64,000 bases of DNA from positions 434,001 through 498,000 of the forward strand of contig NZ_JAOBQJ010000002.1 in assembly GCF_026162425.1 (NCBI RefSeq), read 5' to 3'. How positions within the stretch are numbered: the first letter of the stretch is position 1; the number at the start of each line of letters is the position of its first letter. Made by a program: the position numbers and the translations under genes. Source of the DNA: Flexivirga meconopsidis. Its GTDB lineage: Bacteria > Actinomycetota > Actinomycetes > Actinomycetales > Dermatophilaceae. Positions 1 to 8,367 of the stretch are shown here, piece after piece. A model generated the notes under the pieces. It was not told where the DNA came from. It searched no databases and saw nothing but the letters and a program-made list of their open reading frames with translations.

Positions 1-2104
1 CGGTGTACTCCAGCCCCGTCCAGGTCTCCCCGACGTATGGCGAGGGTCTCTCGGGGCGACCGCCTGCCGGATAGGTGCAGTTGAGCAACCCGCGCTCCCC
101 TGCAGCGGCGAACGTCCGGAGATGATTGAAGTGGTCGCCGAACTCCTCGCGATGGTTGTGGCGCCAGATGGACAGCAGCGTCGTGCGCACGTGCTCCGGG
201 TCGAGACCGTGCCGTATCCCAGCCAGATCCGCCATCGTCACACCGGCCAATTGGTCTGCGGCACAGCCTGGTCCGAGCTGCAGATCAGGATCGACCAGAT
301 CGTCCGAACCCATGTCGGGGTTGTCGCCGGTGTGCCGGATCCGTAGGCCGGGTGCGATGTGCGAGGCATCCCCCGGCGGAAGCACCCGTTGCTCGTAGAA
401 CGAGCCGTTGAACAGCTCGCGTTCGGTCAGCTCGGCGCCCCTGTCCCGGAGCCGGCCACACTCGATCGCGAAGTCCTCGTCTCCGACGACATCCGCGAGC
501 TGCTCCATGGCGCCCAGAGCCGCGAGGTACCACGACTGCCCAACACCGTTGGGGCCGTAATACTCCACGTCCATCGTGTTGTGCTGGCAGCCCTCCATCA
601 GCCCGTCTCGGTCGCCGTCCCAGCCATTGTCGATCCACGCAAACTCCATGGCCCGACGGGCTCCTGGCCACAAGGCGCGAAGCCGATCGGTGTCACCAGT
701 GAGCTGCCAGGTGCGGTGCAACCGCACCAGGGCACCCATCTGCCCGTCGGCAGCCGCGACCCGCCAGCCGCGACCCTCGGTGGCAAGCGGCAGCCCGGCC
801 CGGAAGCTCATCAATCCCTGCTCATCGAGCGCGTGGAGTAGTTCGACCTCGCGCATGGTCCAGGCCAGCTGCGGGTAGAGCTGTTCCAGCGCGTACTGGT
901 AATTCCAGACGTGGGTGCAACTCCCGTGACAGCTGCCGTGATCGCCGTTGCTGCCCTCCCAGGCGAGGAAGGTGCCGTCGGCGATCCGGAAGCAGGTGGT
1001 CGATCGCAGCGTCGCGAGCGTCGACAGGGTCGAATCCTGAACCACCGTAGGCAGATCGGAGTCGGTGACCAACCTGACGAAATCCAGGCTGCTGCTCTCC
1101 AGCGCGGGCAGTCGGGCGGCCGATCGGCGAAGCACATCGGCCGCATCGTCATACAACTGCGTGTAGTGGTTGCCGACTATCTCCTCGCCGTAACCGAAGT
1201 CCGGCGCCGGGCGGAAGGTGTGACTCCAGGCACGACGGTTCGGGAAATGCCAGGCGATCGCGAAGGTGAGCTCTCCGGCGGCGCCCGGTGCGAGTTCGAC
1301 CTGCTGGACGAGCGAGGCCGTCGGCACCCGCGCCGGATCCGGCGGTTCGTCGAGTCGTCCGTCCTGCTCGAAGTCGTCCCAGAAGTCGAGCAACGAATCA
1401 CCCCATGAGCGGTGGGCCCACGTGGTGCGGGTGCTGTCGGCGGCTCGCCCAATCGTCGCCAAGGCGATTGTGCCGTGGCTTTCGGCCTCGCTTCGCACGT
1501 GCGAAGAAGACCCGAGCAGCATTGTGCCGTCTTCGAACTCGGCAGGCTTGAAGGTGTTGCCGTCGGGCAGCAGCTCTCCCGCTCGGTAACCGATGACATT
1601 GGGCACGCTGAGGCACACCGCTGCCCGCACCACCCGGTCCGCAGTGTTACGCAGTCCGATGCGGAGGACGGCCAGGGGCAGCCCGCTCGCGTCTGCGTCG
1701 CCGGGCACGAGCGGGTTGAACATGCCGACCGTCGCCTCGACCGGCACCCGTGGGTCGCGCAGCTCGACCCGGCCGAAGGGATACGCCGCCAGGAACCGGC
1801 CCGCCGCGAACCGCGGTAACCCACCGAGCGGCACCGGACTGCCGAGCGAGCCATCGAGCTCATCCGGCAGCAGCTGCGCCTCGAGCGCCTTCACCCGCAC
1901 CTCACCTTCGGCGTCGGTGCGCAGGGCGAGAAACGCCGCCGGATCGTGCCCCTTGGCCGGTCGGTTGAACAGCTCCCAATCCCGCAGCTGTCCACGGCCA
2001 CCGAGACTGATCGTCCCGGTGCCAATCCCGCCGACGGGCAGTGCGACGCGGGACAGGTGGAGGTCGCCGAAGGTACGCACGCACGGCCAGTCGGCCAGCG
2101 TCAT
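1..2104 (-). CDS. GH116-family glycoside hydrolase, partial (3' end off the window)
   Basis: Reading leftward from ATG at 2104 the frame stays open to base 1, so about 701 N-terminal residues are visible and the C-terminus is missing. The start PVGGIGTGTISLGGRGQL resembles the N-terminal domain of GH116 (GBA2-type) enzymes. The later HVWNYQYALEQLYP and GLMEGCQHNTMDVEYYGPNG segments match the DUF608 catalytic barrel; the Asp after HNTM is the likely acid/base. GH116 includes beta-glucosidases, glucosylceramidases and an exo-beta-D-arabinofuranosidase. No signal peptide is visible, so it is probably cytoplasmic. Its ATG overlaps the upstream stop as ATGA, making it the last visible gene of a seven-gene operon. 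Beside GH172 and DUF4185 enzymes, exo-beta-D-arabinofuranosidase is the favoured activity, by inference. Confidence 0.85.
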   Translation of the reverse strand, partial: MTLADWPCVRTFGDLHLSRVALPVGGIGTGTISLGGRGQLRDWELFNRPAKGHDPAAFLALRTDAEGEVRVKALEAQLLPDELDGSLGSPVPLGGLPRFAAGRFLAAYPFGRVELRDPRVPVEATVGMFNPLVPGDADASGLPLAVLRIGLRNTADRVVRAAVCLSVPNVIGYRAGELLPDGNTFKPAEFEDGTMLLGSSSHVRSEAESHGTIALATIGRAADSTRTTWAHRSWGDSLLDFWDDFEQDGRLDEPPDPARVPTASLVQQVELAPGAAGELTFAIAWHFPNRRAWSHTFRPAPDFGYGEEIVGNHYTQLYDDAADVLRRSAARLPALESSSLDFVRLVTDSDLPTVVQDSTLSTLATLRSTTCFRIADGTFLAWEGSNGDHGSCHGSCTHVWNYQYALEQLYPQLAWTMREVELLHALDEQGLMSFRAGLPLATEGRGWRVAAADGQMGALVRLHRTWQLTGDTDRLRALWPGARRAMEFAWIDNGWDGDRDGLMEGCQHNTMDVEYYGPNGVGQSWYLAALGAMEQLADVVGDEDFAIECGRLRDRGAELTERELFNGSFYEQRVLPPGDASHIAPGLRIRHTGDNPDMGSDDLVDPDLQLGPGCAADQLAGVTMADLAGIRHGLDPEHVRTTLLSIWRHNHREEFGDHFNHLRTFAAAGERGLLNCTYPAGGRPERPSPYVGETWTGLEYT

Positions 2105-3231
2105 CGGGAGGCCCCGTCGACGAATTGCACTCTCCGCAATGAGAAGTCGTAGTCCGCCATACCGGCTGGGGCGCACGGGCAGACGTTCGACTGCAGCCAC
2201 GCGCTCCGTTCGTCGGGCGCGAGGAACTTCGACGGCAAGGACAGTCCGTAACCACCGAATCGCTGTGCGGTCCACGGGTAGGGTCCGAAGTCGACCGAGT
2301 TGGTATGGCGGAACGGGCCCCAGGGCGTCGGCGCGGCGTAGAACTCGAAGGTGTTCTCCGTCCAGGAGGTGTAGACGTACTGCTTCGACTTGGGCAGGTA
2401 GGTCACGCCGCCCTGGCTGATCACCGAGTGACCGAGCGGGCTTCTTCGGGTGTCGGTGAGCACCGGCCGCTTCTCCTCGATGTTGGTCGTCCACTGCGGT
2501 TGGCTGCCTGAAAGGCCTTGGTAGAACTGCCACTTCGACCGTTCCTGCACGGCGTCGCGCGGCACCCGCGCCAGATAGAGGCTGGTCGGGTCCGGTACGA
2601 CATCGCTGTAGGAGTCACGCCAGTTGCCATCGATCCCGTAGGCGTAGACGTAACCGTCCAGCGCGTCGCGGTAGTCCTTGCCGTAGTCGAGGAACATCAC
2701 CGTGGTGAAGACGCCACCGGAGAACATCGGCGCAGTGCGGTCCCAGGACCAGTTGATGCCGTCTGCGGAGGAGGCGATGGTCGCAGCGGGCGCGCGGTTG
2801 AAGTCGTACGCCAGATCCTGCACGGCGAGATACTTCTTACCCGCGACGCACGCCATACCGGTCGGCTTGCGGGTGTATCCGGTGCCGGACCAGACCTGCC
2901 CAATCTGGTCTCCCTGTGCGAGATTCACCCCGCGCAGTCCCTTCGCTGGTGTGCCGCTGATCCGGGTGACGCCGATGTCGGAGGCGGTGAATCCGAAGCC
3001 CCGGCCGTCTCCGTAGGCCGCATACAGCTGATCGTCACTACCCCAGCAGTTGGGCCAGAGGTCACCGTCCGCACCGGCCCGCACCGTGGGCGCGTCCGCG
3101 ACCTGAAGTTGTAGCCCTCTCGTCGGCCGATCGCTGGCCGCAGCCGTCGATCCACCAACCATCGCCCCGCAGGTGAGTACGGCAGCAACCGCGGCGCCCG
3201 CCGCGCGCGTGCCGCGCCAGTTCGGTCTCAT
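2101..3231 (-). CDS. Secreted DUF4185 protein, probable GH183 endo-D-arabinanase
   Basis: ATG at 3231 overlaps the previous stop as ATGA and is followed by a signal peptide: basic MRPNWRGTR, a hydrophobic stretch and STAAASD, so export is expected. The mature 376-residue precursor has DUF4185-like features: WGSDDQLYAAYGDGRGFGF near residue 62, SDIGVTRISG, and KPTGMACVAGKKYLAVQDL, which fit a beta-propeller. DUF4185 proteins are known as endo-D-arabinofuranases (GH183) that cut the D-arabinan of mycobacterial arabinogalactan and lipoarabinomannan. Exported endo-cleavage ahead of an ABC importer and cytoplasmic exo-enzymes makes a coherent pathway. The family call rests on pattern recognition; another propeller glycosidase is possible. 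Confidence 0.65.
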   Translation of the reverse strand: MRPNWRGTRAAGAAVAAVLTCGAMVGGSTAAASDRPTRGLQLQVADAPTVRAGADGDLWPNCWGSDDQLYAAYGDGRGFGFTASDIGVTRISGTPAKGLRGVNLAQGDQIGQVWSGTGYTRKPTGMACVAGKKYLAVQDLAYDFNRAPAATIASSADGINWSWDRTAPMFSGGVFTTVMFLDYGKDYRDALDGYVYAYGIDGNWRDSYSDVVPDPTSLYLARVPRDAVQERSKWQFYQGLSGSQPQWTTNIEEKRPVLTDTRRSPLGHSVISQGGVTYLPKSKQYVYTSWTENTFEFYAAPTPWGPFRHTNSVDFGPYPWTAQRFGGYGLSLPSKFLAPDERSAWLQSNVCPCAPAGMADYDFSLRRVQFVDGASR

Positions 3232-4322
3232 TGCATGGCCTCCATTGGCTCGCCGGTGATTTCGAGGTCCTCCCGGCTCGCGAACTGCGGCCGGTGTGCG
3301 ACGGGTTTGTCCAGATAGAAGAACGCAGTGGATGCGAGGTCGTCGGTGAGCGCGCGGTAGAGGTGACCGGGACGCCAGCCGAGCGCCTGGATGTCGACCG
3401 TAAGGTCCTCGGCGAAGTGGATCGGATCCGGGACGTGCCAGCGGTACATGCCGAAGCGCTGCTGAGATCGGTAGAGCCCGTCGGGTGCGATGACCTGCGG
3501 CATACCCAGATAGGGCGTGGTGTAGGCGGTGTAGCCCTTGCCCGGCACGTCGAAGTTCCACGCGCCGCCGAAGTAGTCCTCGGTGCCGGTCCCGCAGATC
3601 GTCGGGAACGCGCCGTCGGCTTGATCGCGGTCACCGTCGAGGTAGAACTTGATCTCACCTTCACCCCACCAGCCCGGGCTGTTCACACCCCAGGCGAGGT
3701 ACGTCCCGACGTAATGACCACGCCCCTCGACACCGTCCAGGATCTGATGAGTCTGCCCACGTCCCAACGGATTGGAGCGATGAAACTGCGCGTGGAAGTA
3801 CCCCGTGCCGGCGTTGCCGTCGCCGGTCTCATAGGTCAGCTGGTAGTAGAGCGTCACGCTGCTGTCGGCAAGGTTCTCCACCGTCAGGCGCGCCCGGTCG
3901 GAGAACGGCATCGGCCAGTAGCTGTTGAAGCCGCCATGCGGGTTGGCCGCGACCATCGCCGAGGAGACCTGAGCGAATTGCCCCCAGCCCTGGGCGAAGA
4001 AGTCACCGAGCGGCACCTCTACGGCAGGCTCATTCGCACCATCCCAGTAGGCCCGCAGCACCAGCGAACGCCAATTGTCCCGGTGGGTGGTTAGCCACAG
4101 GTGGGTGATCACCCCCGCCCCGTCGATGGAAGCAAGCTCGAAGGTGCTCCCAGCAGCGATGTCCACGCTGGGTGAAATCTTCCAGCCGACTCCGAGCTCG
4201 GCGGCGCACGCGGCGCCGGTCCCTTCCGTCGCGCGGCCGCCACCGCCCTTCCGGCCATCGAAGTTCTCCGGCGAGATCGACCGGGTCTGCACGTTGCGCA
4301 GGCGGGCAAGATCGAAAGTCAT
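3228..4322 (-). CDS. DUF2961 / GH172 glycoside hydrolase, probable alpha-D-arabinofuranosidase
   Basis: 364 residues from ATG at 4322, which overlaps the upstream stop as ATGA. Typical DUF2961 (GH172) signatures are present: GAGVITHLWLTTHRDNWRSL, the Asn-Pro-rich FRNSNP-like segment HAQFHRSNPLGRGQ, GEGEIKFYLDGD and TICGTGTEDYFGGAWNF; the Glu of GTGTED is the expected catalytic residue. GH172 includes alpha-D-fructofuranosidases and exo-alpha-D-arabinofuranosidases acting on mycobacterial arabinan. No signal peptide is present, so it likely acts in the cytoplasm on imported oligosaccharides. Family assignment is strong; the substrate comes from its neighbours, a DUF4185 protein and a GH116 enzyme. 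Confidence 0.85.
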   Translation of the reverse strand: MTFDLARLRNVQTRSISPENFDGRKGGGGRATEGTGAACAAELGVGWKISPSVDIAAGSTFELASIDGAGVITHLWLTTHRDNWRSLVLRAYWDGANEPAVEVPLGDFFAQGWGQFAQVSSAMVAANPHGGFNSYWPMPFSDRARLTVENLADSSVTLYYQLTYETGDGNAGTGYFHAQFHRSNPLGRGQTHQILDGVEGRGHYVGTYLAWGVNSPGWWGEGEIKFYLDGDRDQADGAFPTICGTGTEDYFGGAWNFDVPGKGYTAYTTPYLGMPQVIAPDGLYRSQQRFGMYRWHVPDPIHFAEDLTVDIQALGWRPGHLYRALTDDLASTAFFYLDKPVAHRPQFASREDLEITGEPMEAMQ

Positions 4323-5044
4323 GCGTATTCCTTTCGGAGGGAACGGCTTCGGGCAACCGTGACGCCATCGATCGAGTTGGCCGAGCCGGCCTCGACGGCA
4401 CTTGTCCAGAGTGCCGCACCGGCGATCATCGCGACCGGTGCCGGCACCAATAGGGCGATCGAAGCAGTGACCTGTGTCGTGAGCCACACCCCGGCCACCA
4501 GGAGTGCCGGCGCCGCCGCGAAGCGGACCGGCCACCGCAGCACGAGCCCGCAGGCCTGTGCCCATCGCTCGCCGGCCGATGTGCCCGGTTCGATCAGACC
4601 GCTGCCGCCCAGAACCGCGACGGTCACCGGAACCAAGAGCGTGGTGGTCGCGCCACCGACTCCGACCGGAGCCAGGGCGACCGGCATGTGGGTACGCCGC
4701 CATACCTCGACTGCAACGAGGGTCAGCACAAGACTGACGGCCAGTGGCAGAACTGCCGTGATGCTGCGAATTGCGCCGTTCCTGAGGGCTTTCACCCAGG
4801 TTGCGGGACGGGACTCATCGCGGCTCAGCACATCGTCGACCACCGCGAAGAGCGCACCCACGGACGGCGCAATGGCCACGGCGGCAAGCAGCGTTGACAG
4901 CGGCGTCACCCCGGGCGCGATGAGGAGCACGAGCGTGGTGACCACGCACACCGCAACCGAGGCGACCAGCAGCATGGGCAGGTGATCCCAGAGCCCTCGG
5001 ACCGACCGGCGCAACACCAGGTGCTGAGTCTGCGCCGTGCTCAT
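4319..5044 (-). CDS. Polytopic membrane protein of the sugar operon (DUF624/YesL-like)
   Basis: 241 residues with about five or six hydrophobic helices, for example LPMLLVASVAVCVVTTLVLLI, STLLAAVAIAPSVGALFAVV, SITAVLPLAVSLVLTLVAV and the last near SIALLVPAPVAMIAGAALW. Size, topology and location between the MalG-type permease and GH172 resemble the DUF624 (YesL) proteins that accompany MsmEFG-type importers, whose role is undefined. Both ends overlap neighbouring genes by 4 nt (ATGA), so it is translationally coupled to the transporter. I see no catalytic motif. The family call is tentative. Confidence 0.6.
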   Translation of the reverse strand: MSTAQTQHLVLRRSVRGLWDHLPMLLVASVAVCVVTTLVLLIAPGVTPLSTLLAAVAIAPSVGALFAVVDDVLSRDESRPATWVKALRNGAIRSITAVLPLAVSLVLTLVAVEVWRRTHMPVALAPVGVGGATTTLLVPVTVAVLGGSGLIEPGTSAGERWAQACGLVLRWPVRFAAAPALLVAGVWLTTQVTASIALLVPAPVAMIAGAALWTSAVEAGSANSIDGVTVARSRSLRKEYA

Positions 5045-5895
5045 CCGCGGATCCCCGAGGAGGTGATGCTTGCCACGAAGGCCCGCTGGAAGACCAGGAA
5101 CACCACCAGCACCGGCACGACGACCGCGGTGATCGCCGCGAAGACCACGACCGACGAACCACCCTGTCCTGCTTGCAGAGTCACGAGCCCGATCGGCAAC
5201 GTCATCTTCTCCTGGCTGCTGATGAAAATCAGCGGTCCGAAGTAGTTGTTCCAGGATGCCTCGAAGCTAAGGATCGACATCGCCGCCACCGCGGGACCGG
5301 CCAGCGGCATGATCAGCCGGAACAGGATCCAGAGGTGGCCGGCGCCATCGATCCGGGCCGCCTCGTCCAGTTCCTTCGGGATGGTGTTGAAGTACTGCCG
5401 GAAGAAGAAGATCGCAAAAACATTGATCAGGGCGGGAAGCCACAGCGCCTGCAGTGTGTCGATCAGCTGCAGATTCCGCATGAGCACGAACACCGGGATG
5501 ACAGTCATCTGCACCGGAACCATCAGCGCGGCGAGCATGAGCGCGAAGAGCTTCTCCCGCCCACGGAACGGCAATCGCGAAAAGCCGTATGCCGCAAGGA
5601 CACTCACCAACACCGAGCCCACGGTTGAGATCGTCGCGACGATCAGGCTGTTCAGCGCCATCCGCCAGAACGGGATGAGCCCGTCGATGTCGCGGAAGTT
5701 TTGGACGGTGAACGGCTTCGGGATCCAGTTGGGCGGGATCCCGAAGGCGTCGCCTTCGCCGGTCAAACTCTCGACGATCAGCCAAACCAATGGAGCGAGC
5801 ATGATCAGCCCGACAGCGAGCAACACGACGCCGAGCAGCAGACGGCCGGCGGAGGGGCGCTTCGCACGCAACTGCCGAGTGCTCCTCGTGCTCAT
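5041..5895 (-). CDS. Carbohydrate ABC transporter permease, MalG type
   Basis: 284 residues with six transmembrane helices. The EAA loop EELDEAARIDGAGHLWILFRL-like segment near residue 180 docks the ATPase. The start LRAKRPSAGRLLLGVVLLAV and the Gly-Ile-Arg-Gly end are usual for MalG/MsmG permeases (CUT1 family). It pairs with the MalF-type permease immediately upstream (4-nt overlap) and the lipoprotein gene before that. No ATPase gene lies in the locus, as is common in actinobacteria, where one MsiK-type ATPase serves many importers. The likely substrate is an arabino-oligosaccharide, inferred from the downstream hydrolases. Confidence 0.9.
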   Translation of the reverse strand: MSTRSTRQLRAKRPSAGRLLLGVVLLAVGLIMLAPLVWLIVESLTGEGDAFGIPPNWIPKPFTVQNFRDIDGLIPFWRMALNSLIVATISTVGSVLVSVLAAYGFSRLPFRGREKLFALMLAALMVPVQMTVIPVFVLMRNLQLIDTLQALWLPALINVFAIFFFRQYFNTIPKELDEAARIDGAGHLWILFRLIMPLAGPAVAAMSILSFEASWNNYFGPLIFISSQEKMTLPIGLVTLQAGQGGSSVVVFAAITAVVVPVLVVFLVFQRAFVASITSSGIRG

Positions 5896-6809
5896 GTCTC
5901 GTGCACCCAGCGCTTACCGACCCAGAACTGCAGGGCGGTGACAGCGGCCATGATGACGAACACCAGCAGGGAGACCGCCGAGGCGTAACCGACCTGGAAC
6001 GCCTGAAATCCCTTCTGGTAGAGGTACATCACGATAGTGATGGTCGAGTTGTCCGGCCCGCCGTTCGGGGTGATGATCTGCACCGGGTCGAAGATCTGGA
6101 AGGCACCGATGAACGTGATGACGCCGGCGAAGAGGATCGTCGGCGACATCAGCGGGATCGTGACATTCCAGAGCACCTGCCACCCGTTGCACCCATCAGA
6201 TCGGGCGGCTTCGATCAACTCGGTCGGCACCGTCTGCAGCCCGGCGAGCATGATCACGAAGGTGAAGCCGATCGTGTGCCACCAGTCGATCGCGATGATC
6301 GCCGGCAGGGCCCAGTTCGGATCGGTGAACCAGGCCGGCGTCGAGATGCCGAGCTGGCCCAGGTAGTAGGTGCCGACGCCGAATGTCGGGTCGAGCACGT
6401 ACTTCCACAGGAGCGCGACGGCGGCCCAGGAGATCACGAACGGGAAGAACAAGGAGGTCCGCACGAAGTACGACAGCGCACGGCCGGTCAGCCGATTCAC
6501 GCCGAGCGCCAGCAAGAACCCTCCGACCAGGTGGGTGACCACAGAGGCGAGGGCGAAGATGAACGTGTTCGCGAGCGCCTTGTAGAGCAGCGAATCACCG
6601 AACATCTGCCGAAAGTTGCCCAGCCCGTTGAACTTCGAAGCAGTCAACATGTCCCAGCTGAAGAACGACAGCACGATTGCCGCGATGAACGGCCCGAGAA
6701 TGAACACCAGGAACAACAGCGTCGCCGGCGCCACGAAGGCGAAGCCGGTCCACTGCCGATGGCCGGCACCGACCGACGGTGCGCGTTGCGCCGTGTCGGC
6801 CTCGCTCAC
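5892..6809 (-). CDS. Carbohydrate ABC transporter permease, MalF type
   Basis: 305 residues; N-terminal helix FAFVAPATLLFLVFILGPF followed by five more. The EAA loop is TELIEAARSDGCNGWQVLWN near residue 198. This is a CUT1-family MalF/UgpA permease forming the heterodimeric channel with the adjacent MalG-type protein. Start ATG at 6809 overlaps the stop of the binding-protein gene by 4 nt, and its own stop overlaps the next ATG, so stoichiometric coupled translation is expected. Confidence 0.9.
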   Translation of the reverse strand: MSEADTAQRAPSVGAGHRQWTGFAFVAPATLLFLVFILGPFIAAIVLSFFSWDMLTASKFNGLGNFRQMFGDSLLYKALANTFIFALASVVTHLVGGFLLALGVNRLTGRALSYFVRTSLFFPFVISWAAVALLWKYVLDPTFGVGTYYLGQLGISTPAWFTDPNWALPAIIAIDWWHTIGFTFVIMLAGLQTVPTELIEAARSDGCNGWQVLWNVTIPLMSPTILFAGVITFIGAFQIFDPVQIITPNGGPDNSTITIVMYLYQKGFQAFQVGYASAVSLLVFVIMAAVTALQFWVGKRWVHET

Positions 6810-8146
6810 AGAAGCGCCTGCATCTGCGAGTTCGCCTTGCGCAGCGCCTCCTCCACCGACGACGTGCCGGTGATCGCCGCCTGCCAGCCCTTGGTGACTG
6901 CCGTCTGCACCTGCGCACCCTGGTCGGGGCTAGGGATCGGCGTGCCGTATCCGATGGCCTTGGAGAGCAGTTCCGAGCCCTTCGGGGCGTCCTTCAGGAA
7001 GACCTGGCTCTGCGCGACCGAGGTCAGTGCGGGGATGTTGGTGCCACCGATGCTGGCGTAGAACTCGGACGCCTCCTTGCTCATCAGCCACTTCAGGAAT
7101 GTCCAGGCGTCCTCCTTTTTCTTGGACGCTTTGAGGATCGGCCAGCCGTCCCACCCCACCGGCGAACCGTTGCCCTTCTTGGTCGGCCAGTTGACGATTC
7201 GCGTCTTTTCCACCATTTTCAGCCGGCGGATGTCGAGGGTGACATAGCGACCGCCGCCCAGCGTGGCGAGTTTGCCCTTGGCGAACGCGGACGGTGCGTC
7301 GAAGGCCCCGCCGGGCTTCGGCGAAAGCCCCGCGTCCAAGAGCTTCTTGACGAAGGTGGCAGCCTCGATCGCCTCCGGTGAGTCGAAGGTCGCCTTCTTC
7401 CAGTCGGCGTCCAGGGTGCTGGCGCCGTTGGTCAGTAGCCACGGCATGATGTCGCCGAACGGGAAGCCGTAACCGATGCCGAGCAGGTACGCGCCCGTCT
7501 TGGCCTTGATCTGACGGCCTGCCGTCTCGAACTCGTCCCAGGTCCAGTCGGGGGCCGGCAGGTCCACACCAGCTTTGGCGAAAACATCGGTGTTGCAATA
7601 CATCTCGACCGTGTTGTAACCGCCAGGGATGTAGTAGGTCTTGCCGTCCGGAGAACCGTACTTGGTGGTCCATTCCTTGAGGTTCGGGTCGATCCCTGCG
7701 TAGAACGCGTCGGTGACGTCCTTGTCTCGCTTGATGTAGGAGTCCAGTGGTTCGAGCAGTCCCTTGGCAGCAAACAAGCGTTGCCCCTCAGTGGCGACAT
7801 CGACGATGTCAGGCACCTTGCCACCGGCGATCTGGGTGGACACCGTGTTGGCAAACGAACCCCAGTCCCCCGCCGCGATGCCGGTTGCCTTGATCTTGAT
7901 TTTCGGATGCGACTTGTGGAAGGCATCGAACAGCGCCTGGAACGCCTTCTGCTGCGTGGCATCGCCCAGATAGATGAGCGACAGCTCGCCGTTGCCCGCC
8001 GACGCCGGCCCACCAGTCGACCCTCCGCACGCCGCGAGCGAGGTCAGGGCCGGGATCGTGGCAGCCGCACCGACGTAGCGCAGCACCGACCGCCGACTCG
8101 GCCTCCCGTTGGCTGCCGCACCGACAGGAACGCGGTCGTTGCTCAT
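6806..8146 (-). CDS. ABC sugar-binding protein, Tat-exported lipoprotein
   Basis: 446 residues, first gene of the leftward operon. The N-terminus has a twin-arginine motif (SRRSVLRYVGAA) and a lipobox ending LAACGG, so it should be Tat-exported and lipid-anchored at Cys. The body is a family 1 solute-binding protein, with the typical FHKSHPKIKIKATGIAAGDW and WPILKASKKKEDAWTFLKWL segments. The start is supported by GGAGG six bases upstream. It captures the oligosaccharide for the permeases encoded next. Expression should be controlled by the LacI-type operator at 8176-8193 in its promoter. Confidence 0.9.
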   Translation of the reverse strand: MSNDRVPVGAAANGRPSRRSVLRYVGAAATIPALTSLAACGGSTGGPASAGNGELSLIYLGDATQQKAFQALFDAFHKSHPKIKIKATGIAAGDWGSFANTVSTQIAGGKVPDIVDVATEGQRLFAAKGLLEPLDSYIKRDKDVTDAFYAGIDPNLKEWTTKYGSPDGKTYYIPGGYNTVEMYCNTDVFAKAGVDLPAPDWTWDEFETAGRQIKAKTGAYLLGIGYGFPFGDIMPWLLTNGASTLDADWKKATFDSPEAIEAATFVKKLLDAGLSPKPGGAFDAPSAFAKGKLATLGGGRYVTLDIRRLKMVEKTRIVNWPTKKGNGSPVGWDGWPILKASKKKEDAWTFLKWLMSKEASEFYASIGGTNIPALTSVAQSQVFLKDAPKGSELLSKAIGYGTPIPSPDQGAQVQTAVTKGWQAAITGTSSVEEALRKANSQMQALL

Positions 8147-8175
8147 GATGCCTCCAGGTCGATCCCAGCAGTGTG

Positions 8176-8228
8176 AGAAATCGTTTTCTTCCGAGGCGAA
8201 TGTAGACAGCCGCGAGAAGGACCGTCAA
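8176..8228 (-). promoter_or_regulatory. Promoter and LacI-type operator of the leftward sugar operon
   Basis: On the minus strand: -35 TTGACG (8228-8223), an 18-nt spacer and -10 TACATT (8204-8199). Just downstream lies AGAAATCGTTTTCTTCCG (8176-8193, plus-strand reading), whose core GAAAnCGnTTTC is a CG-centred LacI-family palindrome. The operator would overlap the transcription start, so a repressor would block initiation. The same 18-mer recurs at 8291-8308. Confidence 0.75.
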
Positions 8229-8260
8229 CCGAAAGTCGTGATTTGGGTCACGCGACGTCC

Positions 8261-8308
8261 TTGACCGTCGTAGCCTGTCGTCATACGGTCAGAAATCGTT
8301 TTCTTCCG
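8261..8308 (+). promoter_or_regulatory. Promoter and LacI-type operator of the rightward ABC operon
   Basis: -35 TTGACC (8261-8266), a 17-nt spacer and -10 TACGGT (8284-8289), followed one base later by the operator AGAAATCGTTTTCTTCCG (8291-8308). It is identical over 18 bases to the copy on the leftward promoter. The mirrored layout (operator directly after each -10) says one LacI-type repressor controls both transporters. Confidence 0.75.
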
Positions 8309-8367
8309 TTCAGTCCGTTCTCACCGAGAGCCGAACATCTCCCCTGTGCCCCCGACCAAGGGAACTC

